From contig JBAMDO010000057.1 in assembly GCA_037074765.1 (NCBI GenBank), positions 310,001 to 374,000 on the forward strand: a stretch of DNA of 64,000 bases. Direction: 5' to 3'. A model generated the notes under the pieces. It was not told where the DNA came from, did no database searches, and saw only the letters and a list, made by a program, of their open reading frames with translations. Numbering within the stretch: the stretch's first letter is position 1; each line of letters starts with the position of its first letter. This stretch comes from Mansonella perstans (taxonomy: Eukaryota > Nematoda > Chromadorea > Rhabditida > Onchocercidae). The position numbers were made by a program, and so were the translations under genes. This document shows, piece after piece, positions 11,321 to 25,800 of the stretch.

Positions 11321-14300
11321 TCAAAATGAAGCATTTTTGATAGCATCAGACGGCAAATCGATTCGCAACACAAGTACTTTTATTGCTTCATCTCTTGTTA
11401 GCATAAGGTTATGATGCTGCAACTGATGGAAGCATTCTTCTGCTTCCCCGACACTGTCTACGTTTATTATGGATACTATCTAAAATGCATGAACGGTTAA
11501 TGCTCCATCAATGATACTTTAATCGATCCAAGTAAAACCTTAAAATCATTAACAAATCACATAAATCTGGACAGTTTTTATCAAAATTTCTTTCATCTCA
11601 GCTTTTGCTAGAAAAAAGAGCATTCAAATATAATTGCCCAATTATGATACAAAAATTCAATAATCTTAAGCCAAACTGACAAAAACAAAATACCTGAGAT
11701 AATCTCGCACATTTTTCACGCACGACCCAACCGGCAATTTTCGTCAGATAAGAGCTCAAAGAACGAAAATCTTTGTCAAGTTGCAAACCACCAAGTCGAT
11801 TATAAACACTTTTCATTATCACACGCTCGAACTGCACAGATACTTCAGCACAAACTGCTACCAGCAATTCCTTTAATCATTTTTTCATGAATGAAATTTG
11901 AGGAAAACATTTTAATCAATTCTAAGTCCTTAAAACAACTTAGAAAAATCACAGCTCCACTCGCACAACAGTTATTAGAATATTACCTGGTAATTAACAG
12001 GAACAAGTAACGGTTCAAAAGCTGCTAACTGGCGATCAAGTGTTGCGATGAAATTATCCATAAACGGATCTTCTGCTTCAAAATCAGCGAATTCACTTTC
12101 AGAAGGAGTATGAGTAACATTCATGTAGAGCTCCATGCTAAATAAACTTGAGCTTGTTTGCTTTATCTTACTCTTCTTAAACAATTTTCAAAATACAAGA
12201 TGAAAAAATCACGACTTTGATTTCGAGCAATATATAAAATCTAAATTATTCAAATATAAATTACTTAACTCGAAAAACCGCAATATATACTACCTAAAGC
12301 GAAAAAAAAAGTGAGAAGAAATTACGCAGGCTTCAGTTTAGGTCGAAATGCAGCTGCGCATAATTTATTGATGCCAACATTTGCAGAGCTGTCGAATTTC
12401 CGTACTAAATCATCCAGTTGGCTGACTGCATTTTCCAATTTGCTCTTCTCGAGTTCACTTAACTGAAAAAAAAAGTCAGGAAAAAAAGCAATACACGAAA
12501 CTTCCACTTCACTTGGTTAGTTAAATTTTCCCGCAACTGCTTAACCTGCGTGTTCTAAAACTGTTGTGCACATTTAGTATATCAAACAGATTTAAATCTT
12601 TTACTTTCCCTTATATTTTTTCAAAAAATTTAAAAGACTTCATTGTGAAAACGGCAAAAACACCGTACCTCAGTTAGGTGCTTTTCAAAATCTTCCAATA
12701 AACCTTTTTTCAAGGTTTTCGTGCATTCAACAGATGCACGAACATTGTTTAACGCAGTTAAGAAAATCTGGAAAAACAGAGCATTTATATTAGATAAGTT
12801 GCATTTCTGAGATGAGAGCAGCCTCTGACAGATACATCTCATTTACAAATGAAGAGACATTTAAACTATTGAAAACGGCACTACACCAAAACTTCATTAA
12901 TGCTCACTTCTTTCAACTTGTCTGGTCCAGAATCAGCAACCATTTTCCCATGTTGTATAACATTATATGCTGTTTGTGCCGTCTGATATGCTTCAGCAGT
13001 CCAACCTGCGCCCGGATAACCACTCTAAACAACCACATCTGATTAAGATCTCTTTCTGAAAAGTAAGAGACAAAATTCGAAAGGATAAAATTAGAATGAC
13101 TTTCAAGAATACTCGCCTTGATACCCTGAAATATATGTTTCAGAAAATCTGCTTCTAATGCAGTTACACCATTATTTAACACAGCACATGTGCAATCCAC
13201 TGATGACGAACTGAGAGAACGTCTTATGCATTTGCGGATAATGAAAAATACATCATCAAGCATAGAACTGAAATTTTTAAAGCCCAAAACCTCTCTTTGA
13301 ATTTTAATAATGATTAGAAAAATAAAACTACACTACGAAGCCATATTCAGGAATTGTAAAACATAATGTAATGCAAATCATCAGTTTTATAATGCTAAAT
13401 AACAAGAAATTTGACAAAATTTGATAAATGCGTTAGTTCTGCACCTTGTTAAGCTATCGACTTCTTTTAAATCCATAGTCACTGCCTTTGCGACCGACTC
13501 CGTCATATAAAATTGTTCCATAAGTATATATTGACCCAACAACTCCTAGAATTTGAAAGGTTGTAAAATAGTTCAACAATCCAAGTATTGTAAAATAGGC
13601 ACTATCACAACGCTTTACAAAAATAGAATGATAATTTGGACAAAAGAAATATTATCAAACCAAATCATAACATAAACACCTGCATTCTAGTACCAAGAAT
13701 CGATCGCAGTACCAAATTATCTAGTTTGTTACTTCTTTCCCGATTTCGTTTTGCCCTAGCTTCTTCCGAAAGCCGTTTATTTTCATCATTCGTCAATTCC
13801 TCAAAAAAAAAATTTCACTCAAATGAATTCTGTTTCTTTGCAAAGAAATACTATGCTTACAAAACGTATACATCAATCTCCTTAATAACCTTAACTTTTC
13901 ATTTGAATTTCCTTTCGAATGCTGAGTTGATAACATTATCATACTTTTGGAAAAAAAGTAAGTTTCTAGTCCAAATTTACAATCAGCAACCTGTTCATCA
14001 GTTTTCATATTTGCCGCATTCAATCGTCTCCTAAGATACCGCCAGTAAAGGTGGGTTCTAGTATGCATCAACGTTATTTCGGATAATAGCACATCTAGTT
14101 CTAAAGCATCGATTTTGTCTAAAAAATTGAAACGATTGTCAAAGTCTGCACAAAAAATTAAAAAAAAAAAGAAAAAAACAAAGAGTGTAGAAACATGCTG
14201 TCTTTTTATAGACATTGTGGAAAATCAATTAATATTTGATTTTTGCGATTTCTATCAAACACATTCGTAACTTATGATACAAATAAGTAGCTCCCAAGCA

Positions 14301-16735
14301 ATATTCATTCACTTCACTGTATTATTTCCAGTGCAATTAATATTCTGGAAATGAAAATTTGAAGATGGTCTCGATAGCAATAGTTATTAACCTAAAGCGC
14401 ATTTCTCCAAGTTTCTTGTTATTTTCTCAACCATTTTTGCTTTGCTATCAAGCTGTCTATTTTTGATGAATGCATCAATGATCCGTTCAGCTTCTTTATC
14501 ACATTCCTTCTAAAAAAGATTAAATCTTTAAACTTATTCAAAAGCAAATCCTTTGTTATTCTTATTTTTTTATATTATTTTTTTTCTAGACACTGAAAAT
14601 ACAGAAAATAGAAAGGAAAACACAAAAAATTCCGAAGAAAAATAGAGAAAATTTATCAACCTGCAGTATTTCAATTAATGATAGCAACTTATCCGGACCA
14701 TATGATGAAACAATCAATGGCTCATACAGTTGTATCTCACGAGCTATTCCTAAAATTCAACTGAACATTATAAATTATTTTATTATGAACAATATGAACA
14801 CATCCAAGCTTTAATTCACCTTCAAAAAGCATTGTTAGTGCATCCGCATAAAGCACACTTATTCTCTTATCATCGGTACCACCAGCCAGCATTACCTTCA
14901 AAAAAAACTTTAGGATTAAAAAAACAAATAGATGTGAAAAAATTTATAACCGAACTGAATTATGCATTTTTTGAATCGCACTCACTGATATTTTAAATGC
15001 GAAATAAGCAATGACATCTTAAACTAAAAGTACTTTTCATCAAACAGTAATAGCCACAGACTGATAAACTTTAAGCTAATAGAATCAAGCGTTAAATATT
15101 TGTTTCACATAACATATGGAAACAGAAATTATTGGAAAACTTTAATTTATAACAACTGGAAGTTATGAGCTCACTTTATAATTCCGTTCAGCAAACTGAC
15201 GAATTTCAGTACAAAGATAATTGCCAATTCCTTCGATACCTTTTTTGTGCTCATTAAGCAGTGGAAACAATTTGAAAAATCTTTGAATTGAGGCAACATC
15301 ATTATCTTCAACAGCCTGGAATACTTAAAAGTTAACAAAAAAAAGTAAAAGTTAATGAAAAAAATCAATAATATATAAATATACTGGTCTAGACAAAATA
15401 ATTCCGGAGAATTTTCCCAGCTCAAAGACTCGATAAAAAACGACAAATTTACTTGATTGAAGCGTTTTTCGACCAATGATTTCATTTCATTAGCTGCTTC
15501 ATGTAAGATTTCGTAACTCTTGCCCACTGATTGGCTTACATCTAAAAAAAAACTATTAAATTTAGCAACTTTTTCAGCAACTAAAAAGTGATTAGTTCTG
15601 ATTATTTCTATTTGCTTACCTTTCGCTTCCCCGTGATCATCCATTTGAAAAATTGTTGTATCCAGTGTTAAAAATTTATGAATGTGTCTAGCAGCTAATT
15701 CATAATCCTCCTGTTCTATTGCAGAGCGTACACCATCAGCACAAGTACGGAAATCCATTAAATCACTGACTCGCTGCAAGCATTCGACTACTCGGCCTTT
15801 CGCTACATCCAGTGCCAAGACCTGAAGCAGTACTGTCCGGAAATTCTACAGAATAAAGAAAAAAGATTTAAGCAGATCTAAATACCATGCCTTTTTTTAC
15901 TCACTCAAGTTTGATTTCTCTAAACGATAGTCGTAATGAAAAGGCTTAATTACCTTGCTTGAAATACTATCCGCTAAGCCAGAAATCATTTTCAGTTTAC
16001 TAGCTAGCTGTTTGGTATCGGATTCAGCCAAAGTCAACTGATTCTTAAGCCGTGTAACGGCCAAATTAAATGGTAAAGAGATATCCGAATTCGCTGTATG
16101 TTCTGCTGAAATAAAAATTAAATTATTTGAAAAGCTTTTTTTGTGTCGGTGAAAGAAACATCATCAATAGCATTACCTTCATTAACTGAAGTTTTACGCA
16201 ACATTTCATCTAAGTTTTTAATCAGTGCTGATTCTTCTTCTGTTTTTACCATCATTTTTTCCCTGCAAAAGAACATGTAATACATAGTTCTTCAGATCAT
16301 AATACGAAAAAAATAAAAAGTCTAATACATGATTTGCACCTCAAATCTGATAATGTAGCATCGAAATTAAACTGGAGATCTTCCGGTCGTTTTGGTTTTG
16401 ACAGCACTGAGTTGTTCGGAACATCGACTAGAACAACAGTTTTTAATGTCTAAATCAATGTACTACTTTCAACCAATATTTACTACTTTCCGTAGACCTT
16501 GCCATACTAACCCTCAATGTCTTGTATACGTTTCTCAAGTCTCCATATTAACCGAACTTAAAAGAAAAACAAAAAAAGGGCTTATGATCGATATTTCAAA
16601 ATCAGTAGAGAGAAGTTGGAAATTAAAATACTAACCGTCAAATGTTCTCATTTCGCTCCATTTGTTGTATGCTCCAGTTGTAGATTCAATTGTGGAATTC
16701 AGGGAAATACCATTGTAGATATTCATTGACTGCAT
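11321..16735 (-). CDS. COG4: conserved oligomeric Golgi complex subunit 4
   Basis: Twenty-one exons in consistent phase give 854 residues (human about 785). Coordinates, 5' to 3': 16735-16636, 16556-16512, 16427-16340, 16262-16177, 16105-15954, 15845-15620, 15541-15453, 15315-15175, 14895-14820, 14749-14661, 14509-14392, 14118-13991, 13799-13680, 13545-13445, 13267-13117, 13024-12893, 12767-12669, 12462-12326, 12137-11987, 11870-11694, 11479-11321. COG4 is a lobe-A tether subunit for retrograde vesicles at the Golgi and binds SNAREs and SM proteins. Diagnostic stretches are [56 protein letters not shown] and the C-terminal [14 protein letters not shown]. The first about 100 residues are weakly conserved; the ATG is the first after a TTGTTTAG acceptor, which may be a trans-splice site. 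The intron after 13117 begins GC rather than GT. Confidence 0.95.
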
Positions 16736-16930
16736 ACTTGACAAGTTCTTTAGTGTGAGAAAAATCTAAACAAATGTGGAAACCATACATATAAATGTCT
16801 CGGTTCACAAGAACACTCATTGTATTTGATGAACTTTAGCACTCTCTGAACATAAATTTGGCCGGAAAAGTGAATACAGAGAAATTATAATCTTCATCCA
16901 AATAAAAATCATAAAATGTAAGTACAATAC

Positions 16931-17095
<165 letters not shown>

Positions 17096-17735
17096 TCATA
17101 ATCAATAGAAGGAGAAAAAAATGCGGAAATTACAGCAAAATGATAAAAATTTAAAAGGAAAGCATATTTCATTGCAATTCAGTAGAATTAAGGAGAAACG
17201 AAAGTAGTAGATTCTTCTACAAATTTGATTCTCATTTCTGAACAGCGAAAATAAAACAATTCGTTAGTGATATTCATATATTGTTCACACAATTAGAAAC
17301 TCTTACAATTTGAAATTGATAATAGTGAAAGCGTTTAACAGTAATGTAGAGGAAATAATCAGTTCAGAGAGCATTTTTAACTTTCAATTCCAATTGCATT
17401 CCGCCAAATTTCAGCACCAATTTACTGCAAAAGAAAATTAGTGAATTACGAATTTCCGCTAATCAATACCGTTTACCTTATTATGATTGTATCAGCTGTA
17501 GTGATAAATGAAAATAGTTTATGTCTATTAAATTCAAATTAATTAAGTTCAATCTATCAACTCTAACTTTACTCGGATTTATTTTAATTATTCTTTGACG
17601 ATGTTTTCATATAATTCAAAAAAGCTCCCATCACTATAGACACATTTCTCTCTTTCTTACTAATCTCTCTCAAACATTCCACGACATCACCCCGAATCAA
17701 AATCTCAAACAATGACTATTTTGATTTATCAATAC

Positions 17736-17843
17736 CTTATGCCGTACCCGAAATGGAAATATGCGGACGGGACCGTGGAATGAACCACGATGAAAAACTA
17801 TCAGATCTTCCTGAAGAATTGCATTAATCCTAGAAGATTGCAT
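17736..17843 (-). CDS. possible first coding exon, unidentified gene
   Basis: An ATG at 17843 opens 36 codons ending at a GTATTG donor. The peptide contains FHRGSFHGPVRIFPFRVRHK, which looks coding against the AT-rich background. It may be the 5' end of the tail-anchored gene that ends at 16931, with an unplaced middle exon; a stretch around 17440-17395 is a candidate but its phase does not fit cleanly. Confidence 0.3.
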
Positions 17844-19672
17844 TCCTATTTCCTATCACCGTAAAATGGACGCAAAATGATTGGTCAGTGTTAATAAATA
17901 TTTCAGAATTAATTTCCTCCCCGAATTGATAACATTCTTGGAAATTTTTGGAGAATGATACAAAGTGACTGAATTCGAATTTGTTTCCTGCTGTTGGATT
18001 TTTTTTTTTGATGAAATTTTGGTGTAGTACCATTTTCAGTAGTCTAATTTCTATTCATTTGTAAATGAGATGCATCTCTCAGAGATTACATTGTCCTGAA
18101 AATAACATTGAAACGTGCAACAACAATTCCATGCTAAATAAGAAAAAAAAATCTTTTATTAAAATAAATTATTCATCAACAAATCTGTACAGATATCTAT
18201 TTGAAGTTTCAACTGAATGAAATAGAAGTTTGATTTCAGTAAATACTCTTTCATTTGCTTAAAAAGTAAGCATAAGAAAGACTGAAAGTTTACAAAAAAG
18301 ATTAAAAATAGAGATCAAATTGCTTGACACAAATATCTATATTTTATATGGAATTTTTTCCTAAATTAAGAAATTTTTTTTTGGTTGGTTAACGCCAAAC
18401 AAGAAAGAACAAAAATGAAATGACCAATGTAAAACAAAAAGCAGTTCTATTTCAGTACGCAATAGTAGCAAAATTTTTCAGTGGTAGCAAAAAAAAAAAA
18501 ATAAAATTGAAGAGGTCAAGTTGAGGTTGGATAAATTCATATGAATATTTTGATATGATTTTCTTTTGGTAATTCTTTGAAACAGAGAAATTATAGTACT
18601 GTAAATTATAAAACTATTGATACTTTTACATTGTTTTAGGATAGCTGAGCAGATCTAGATGGATCAGTTCTATTTGAAATCATTCGTTTAAAATTTTCTA
18701 GACGTGCAAAATATTTCTAATTCGACTTATCACTTCTGCTTATCAGTTACTGCAAGTGTTTACCTTGTGGTCATTTCTTATCGCCAAATAAACGAACTTA
18801 TTATAATCAGCTCATATTTTAAAAATAATTTAACTTTATAGGATATTTATTTGTACTTTTTTAAAGATTTGTTAGAAAACAAAAAAACTTCTATTCCAAT
18901 GGCTTTCACATTCCAACCATTGAACAATTTTTCATGCAGTTTGAAAGAGGCATGGAACTTGAAAGGAACTTCAAAAAATTTTGATAAATTTTTAAAAACT
19001 GTTCAATTATCTTGCTCAAAATTTCTTAACTGCCAAATTGAAGCCAACGTTCTCACTAACATTTATTATAATCAACAGCAATTTTACTCATAAATACGAG
19101 TTCTGCTTTAATATGACATAAAACAGAGATCTCATAAATGACTAATAAACAGTATGTCGGGATCGCATTAACTTCCAAACAGCTATCCGTAGCAATACTC
19201 AAACAAAATTGTTTATAATAAATATTAGAAGAAAAACGCTCGTTTTGTATATATTCACATCAATGATAACTAAGATAAACTTTAATCTTAAATTAATGTA
19301 AAATGGTCAAAAATAAGTTTTAGTGCGTCAACTTCTTTTCAAATAGCAAAGTAATCATTTTTGTTGTTTTATGAGGAGCACCAAAAAAGGGCCACCAATG
19401 CTGTTGAAATAAAGAGCCTAGCATTCTGAACTATCAAGTTTACGTGATGAAATCAATTCTATTTATAATCTGGCTCGACAAAAATTTTTGAAATTCTGAA
19501 ATTCTGAAAATACATTTAATATGTCGCAATAACAAACGTATTTTTAACATATATTTCTAAAATTAGTCATGTTTTACGAGGAAATACTTTTTCAGTCTTT
19601 GTTGACAGCTGAACAAAGTGCATTAAGTAAATAGAACTTTTCCTTATTGTAAATACGCCGAGTTTTCAACTG

Positions 19673-19771
19673 CTAATCGCATAGGATCTTATCGTCCGGT
19701 GCGCTAATGAACAGCTCGATAACTGCGGTAGAGAAAGACTTGACAAAATTAGTACTCCCCTCAAGTTCCAC
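19673..19771 (-). CDS. possible terminal exon, unidentified
   Basis: A TTTACAG acceptor is followed by 32 open codons (starts VELEGSTNFVKSF, includes FISAPDDKILCD) and a TAG stop. The island is clearly less AT-rich than its flanks. A nearby minus-strand ATG at 19931 opens 30 codons (MNGHKSVTLYHYFKETEV), but the two do not splice together in this frame; a GTGAGG donor there would instead enter an alternative frame of this exon. Family unknown. Confidence 0.25.
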   Translation of the reverse strand: MELEGSTNFVKSFSTAVIELFISAPDDKILCD

Positions 19772-21269
19772 CTGTAAACATTATCTTCTGAAAAATAAAC
19801 TCACAAATAAATTTGAAAAAGGTTAAAAAACGCTATCTAGTACTAAGTAGTTCCTTCCTCACTGCGCTTTCCTGTTGCTCGAACTTCCGTTTCCTTAAAA
19901 TAATGGTAAAGTGTAACTGATTTGTGACCATTCATGTCACCCCAGAAGGAACAGAATAATCCGAAATTATTTCATTCATATCTGATAATTAGCTCGGGTA
20001 GTAAGTACCATTTACTGATCCCCGATAGATAGCTTATCCGAGTATCTCTTTGATAGTACTCAGTTAATCACAAATACATGGTACAAATAGTATTACTTTC
20101 GTATATCTGCACAATTACAACAAATTTTCAAATAAAAATTTTGACACAGCAAGAAATTTAAAAGAAAAAACTGTATTGTAAAATTTGTTTTTGAAAAGTG
20201 ATGAAAAATTTTGAATAAATTCTTTCTATCATTTAGCGGTTATTGTTCATTAAGCTGATTGTTGTTTTGCTTGGTACATTCTCAACATTTTGAAACAATA
20301 ACAGGGCAAAAAGCTTACCGATGAAAATTTGCGATCCGAAAAAATCAATATTTGATACGTATATTTATCTTGTTTATTCGGATCATAAAGTCTCAAAAAC
20401 GCTATTAAAGCGGTATTTAATTCTCAGTATGCTCGCACAACTCTTTAAATCCATATTGTTGACCTCTGTGCTCAACTGTAATATGAAATTGAGTTCATTT
20501 AATTAATTCATCAGTGTTTTTCGATGTTCATCCGCAACAACGATCCATTGTCATGCTCTTTTAATTAAAATAGCGCAATTAGCTTTTTCTAATTATAATG
20601 ATTATTTATTGAAGCAATAATTCCTATGCATCTTGTAGTTTCTCAATAAATTCAGCTTCCGTTCATATCGAACAGCTTTTTTAGTAATAATATTTGAAGT
20701 TACTATTTTTCAAAGTTTGTTTTCTTGTCTCTTGGGATTTTTATTCCCCATGTGAATACTGCGGATATATTGTTAATAGAATTTAATGGATAACATCTTT
20801 TTCTTTTTTTTCTAATTTGTGGCTAGAGTTCAGTGAGCAATCATTTTTGACAAATAGTTGACCTGTAACTTCAAAAGAGCTAAGGTTGTTATAACAGCAG
20901 TCAAAAATATAATCGAATTTTGTCACTTTTAAAAGTATTATTGCCGGAAACTAATTTGCTTTACTCTGAGCCTATTTAAAATTTATAAGTGACATAATCT
21001 AAGCTGTAAATTTCATTGAAATTGTAGATTAATGTTAAAAAATTTATTATGTTTGATTATAATTGTAGCAAGAGAAATTAATTTTCCATAACTGCCGAAT
21101 TGATCAATCGTTCAGTATGAAGTGTAAGAAGTCAAAAAAGTTACTCATAGAATTATTGTTCTATCTGATTGTTGCACTGAATCGAATAGGCATTTAATTA
21201 ACCCAATAATATTTGGATAAATCAGTTCGTAAAACTTTTGATCTTCAGCAGACAATATTTTGTTTTTAG

Positions 21270-21365
21270 TTGGCGCAGTATTTCAACCGTGTCGGTATCA
21301 TGTCCCTTGTCATTGCCGCTTTCCTATTCTTGCCGAAGAGAATCAGACCACATCTCAAGGATTGA
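21270..21365 (+). CDS. possible terminal exon of a small membrane protein
   Basis: A TGTTTTTAG acceptor is followed by 31 open codons and a TGA stop. The peptide has a hydrophobic core MSLVIAAFLFLP flanked by a basic tail KRIRPHLKD, as in small single-pass membrane proteins. An upstream short frame beginning MKCKKSKKLLIELL at 21119 could supply a first exon via a GTTGCA donor, in phase 0, but this is weak. Family unknown. Confidence 0.25.
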   Translation: MAQYFNRVGIMSLVIAAFLFLPKRIRPHLKD

Positions 21366-22558
21366 AGTTTTGGTGTAAATAAGAATTATAAATGAATAAA
21401 AATGAAAACAGAAAGAGCGCTGAATTATTATTAGCGATTACATCATATCACCTAAAAAATGATGAAAAAATGAGATAAATGGCGAAAGAAGAGAATGTGT
21501 GTGAAAAAACAATTTGGCCAAAAAAGATTTCGGCCGAAATAAATTTTGAAAAATAAAATTTTGACTTGAAATTGAAATCAATCAATTAATTGAAATGGAT
21601 TGTTTTTCTAACAAAAAAAAATAACATCAATCCAAATAATTATAATGTCATTTATGCTGAGGTAAAATGGAACGAATAAAAACTCTTATGACTGGATTTG
21701 TCAATTATTATTTCCAGCCAATAGATAAAAAATTTTTTATCCGATAAAGTTTTTTAAAGAAAAAACAGAAGACTTATTTCGATCCATTAATCCAAATTTA
21801 TCATATCATAACATTAAATTTATTATCAAAGAAGAAAATTATAATCATCATTTTTTACTAATAAGGAGAAGCAGACAGGTAAATATGAAGGACAATTCAT
21901 GACTTAATTTGCAACAAGTTAGGAGCAAAATTTTTGGAAATTTTGCTACGATTCATAGCAAAACATTTTTGCGACTTGCTTACTGAGCGTTAGAGAATGT
22001 CAGATGTCAAGATTTGGCTTGCATTCTATTTGGAACTTCAAAACTTATATTAGAGAAAATCATTTTAGGTTGGAAACCAACTACTATCGAGGACAAAGGT
22101 CATTAACATTTTATGTAATATAAAGTGAAGAAAGTATGGGTACAGAAGACAAATACCTTACATGAATAGGCTAAGCGATCGAATATTTGGTTATTTCCCA
22201 TTTTTTCTAGAACTTTTATTTTTATAATCTGCAGAAAAGATTATAGGAAAGAAGGCTTTGTTATCATTTTTAAGCGAAACAAAAATTTAAATCTAATAAG
22301 CAACTTTTGTTTTATTAATTCATTTTCTCTCCCTACCTCTCTTTCCTCTTTCCTCTTTCTCTCTCTCTCTCTTGCTCTTTCTTAAGGAGCAACCTTATCT
22401 CTCGTATTTTCTTTTAACCCTCTTGTATCTAAACAAAAGCGCTACTTCATCTTATCAGAATTAAAATTTTTCTGTTTTATGATTGGATTGAAGATTCCAT
22501 AAGAATACCAAGGGAAAGAAGTGCTGATATTTTAGGAATAGATAGCTTTCCAATAACT

Positions 22559-22818
22559 GATGATACAAAATTGTTGAAATCATCACCGGGATTTTCTTAA
22601 ACTGATCTATTGGTATTTTTCATTGATGATACAAAATTGTTGAAATCATCACCGGGATTTTCTTAAACTGATCTATTGGTATTTTTCATTGATGATACAA
22701 AATTGTTGAAATCATCACCGGGATTTTCTTAAACTGATCTATTGGTATTTTTCATTGATGATACAAAATTATTGAAATCATCACCGGGATTTTCTTAAAT
22801 TAATCTGTCGGTTTTTGA
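22559..22818. repeat. 66-bp tandem repeat, about four copies
   Basis: A 66-base unit beginning GATGATACAAAATTGTTG and ending TTTTTCATT repeats at 22559, 22625, 22691 and 22757. The first three copies are identical and the fourth carries several substitutions and decays after about 60 bases. The identity of the first three copies points to recent duplication or gene conversion. Confidence 0.95.
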
Positions 22819-25800
22819 AAAAGACAATTTTCGATTAATTAGAAATGCATAAGAATAATCGAATTATTCGATTGTGATACTAACAAAGACAGTACTTAAC
22901 AAATGTACTTGAAAAAACGACCTGACAAAGAATTGCGAGATTGTATTCATCGATGATGGAAAAAACTAATGTAGTGGGAAAGAGGAAAGGTAACAATGAA
23001 GGAGGGAAGGATGAGTGAAATTACTACACTGTTGTGAGACATCCGAAGGAAAACAGAAGGACGAGTGCAATTCATTTTAATATTTAACAATGTCACTCAT
23101 AACAATTTCTTCGCACAATGTTCTACTAGCAGTGCTACTTTTTGACGGCTTTGAATTAAAATGGGATCGATACAAAGAATGGTTGCATTTCTTCAATAAT
23201 TTTTTTAAAATTGTTTCATGAAAAAACCGAACAATTGCAAAAGAATTTAATTACCTTATAAAAAACTTTTGTACATGCGTTATTGCCATATTTGACAGTT
23301 AATTTCTCTATGAACAGATATCAATGATATTGTCTTCCATATCGATAATTTCTTCTGCACTAATTTTCTTATAATATTTCCGAGTTGGAATATTTTCAAA
23401 TTTAATTATTGATGTTTAATGATAGGATGAATCCTTTCTTCACAATCACCAATTTACATTTTTATAGAATAATTTCTATACTGTGTCACTACAGTTAACA
23501 AATTTTGATAGCATAACGAAAGTTTGAAATTATTTAAAAACAATTCATCCTAACAGAGAATTTCTATAACACTTTGGGAAAGCAAAATTTGTTTGGTTGA
23601 AAAATAAAAAATTACTTAAAAAGCGAAATTTTCTAATAACTATTGAATGACAATGAAGCAATGTTCGTGCACGGAGTGCTTTTAAAAGGAATCCTTAGCA
23701 ATGATAATTTTATGGAAGAAACCAGTTACTTGGGAAGTTTTCTTGATCAAAAAAGTGTAGATTTCCATGACGAAATCATTTTTGACAAATTTGCGATTTC
23801 ATTTGTGAAAACACAATCCTTTTGAATATGGTATTGACAATTGAAAATGTCATGCGTTTTTTTTGTTTAAATCCTATTTTCAGAAATAAAAGCAAATGGC
23901 TCACAAATATTTCGTAAAAGATACAATGAACGGACTTGCTGACAGTAATTAATATATCCATGATTTTAAGAATAATTATTTTCAAATGTTTTCTATTAAT
24001 ATCACAAGTTTTTCTTCCATTTCATAGATTGAGATTTCCTTGAAATATTTCACTCAGATGACGGCAACCATCTGATTGCAAACCTACAAATAATTCAAAT
24101 TAAAAATACAGTAAATTAGACTGTTTTATGATAAATAAGCAATTGATGTGAAAAACGATTTCAAAGAATGCCATCAAAGAAATATCAAAATATCAAAAAA
24201 TTTAATTCAGTGATATTTTAATTTTAGATCATAACCGATGCTTGCACGATGACCTTAATTGCGGATCATGAAAACTTCAAATCTGATGGTATCTCGCGTA
24301 ATCATTTTTTTGAAAAAAGCTTCACCAATAAAGAACAGAAAGGGATTGGAAATATTTACCACAATGGATTATGAAAATTTTTCAACAATCATGATTTATT
24401 CAAGTGTTCAAATGAAATGAACAAACATTAGTATGATTTCTCAGTTCAATATATCGGATCGCAATAATGTCATCTCACACTACACAATGCTAAATATGAA
24501 CTTGTTAAAATGCATTATAACCTTAGCTGTAAAGTTGTCAAATAAAAACAAATTAAAATTCTAGCTTAGTAAAAAAAAAAAAAAAAAAATATCCGCATTA
24601 AAGGGTGATGAAATTCTAATTCATAATTAAGTAAAGGAAAAGAACCGAAATTGACGTCTTTCTTCTTCCTTCTTGTCATGTAAAAATTTTTGTTGTAATA
24701 AATTTGTTTTCAGACACCTGTTTTCTGTTTAACAAGTTTTCATCTTTTTTTTTTTTTTCCACTTTTACTTCTGTTGCGTAAACAACCGCAGATGAACATT
24801 GCAATGCATCGTGGAAATATAAGTCAACAAGGAATTTAATGCTGTCGCGTAACAATGGTAACGAAGGTAAACATAAACATAAACTTGTTACTAACATCAT
24901 TGGTTGTTAAAAGCGGAAAGGAGCAGAGAGAAAGGGAACTACGCTAGAAGAAAGTTTTGGCATTTTCCCTGTCTCAACTTGTTCCATGTAGAATTCCCGG
25001 CAATTCAGTTCTTCATTTGATAAAAAGAAATATAATTTATTTATCAAAAATTTTATTTTATGACAAAAGTACATTAAACCTATATTGATTCCATCGTTTT
25101 GGTGTACTTAAACAAACTATTGCCAGTTTTATTTTCACATATTTGAAATTCTTTTTAAAGAAAGTAAAAAAAAAAGATAATTCTGTAATGTCTCATCAAA
25201 AGCAAACAATTATTAACGGTAGAGTAGTAAAAGTATATTTCTTCGGTGTGATCTGTTTTTGTGTTGAATAGAAAGGATGGCGAATTTTTTTTTCTACTCA
25301 TGTAAAATATTCATGAAACATGAAATTTCAACTTTTAAATGAACATGAGAAAAGCAGTAAAAATTTTTTATCCGAATAATCAATTATTGTCGTTGTGCTG
25401 GATTAAATTTCCAGAATATAATCTGTGATTATCAATCAATTTGCTTTAGATGCAGAATTCATGCTCGTTGTAAATTTTGATTGAGGTGTGTCGGATAAGT
25501 TTTCATTTCGTAGAATATTTCCGGTCGCAAGTAAAAGTTTGTTTTCAAATCTCGTGATGAGTTCTATCGAAGTGAAGAAAAAAAAAGCAATTATATCTGT
25601 GGCATTTGATTTAAATGAAAATAAATGAGGCATTTTTGAGTTGTATGCAATCATCCATCAAAAACTTAAATTGTGATCTGATGACTCATCGTAATCAGTT
25701 TTACTAATGGTTGAATTGATCTAGTTTCGGAGTAATTTTTGTCGTATGTACTGCAAGGCATTTCCGATTAGGCATGTATTTCATGGCTGACAATTTCAGT

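Larger units (their letters stand above)
17844..22558. other. gene-poor region with two small candidate exons
   Basis: No recognisable conserved gene. Two islands with less AT-rich, coding-like sequence (19673-19771 minus and 21270-21365 plus) are listed separately. A pyrimidine tract of C/T lies at about 22322-22382. Everything else appears to be AT-rich non-coding sequence. Confidence 0.4.
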
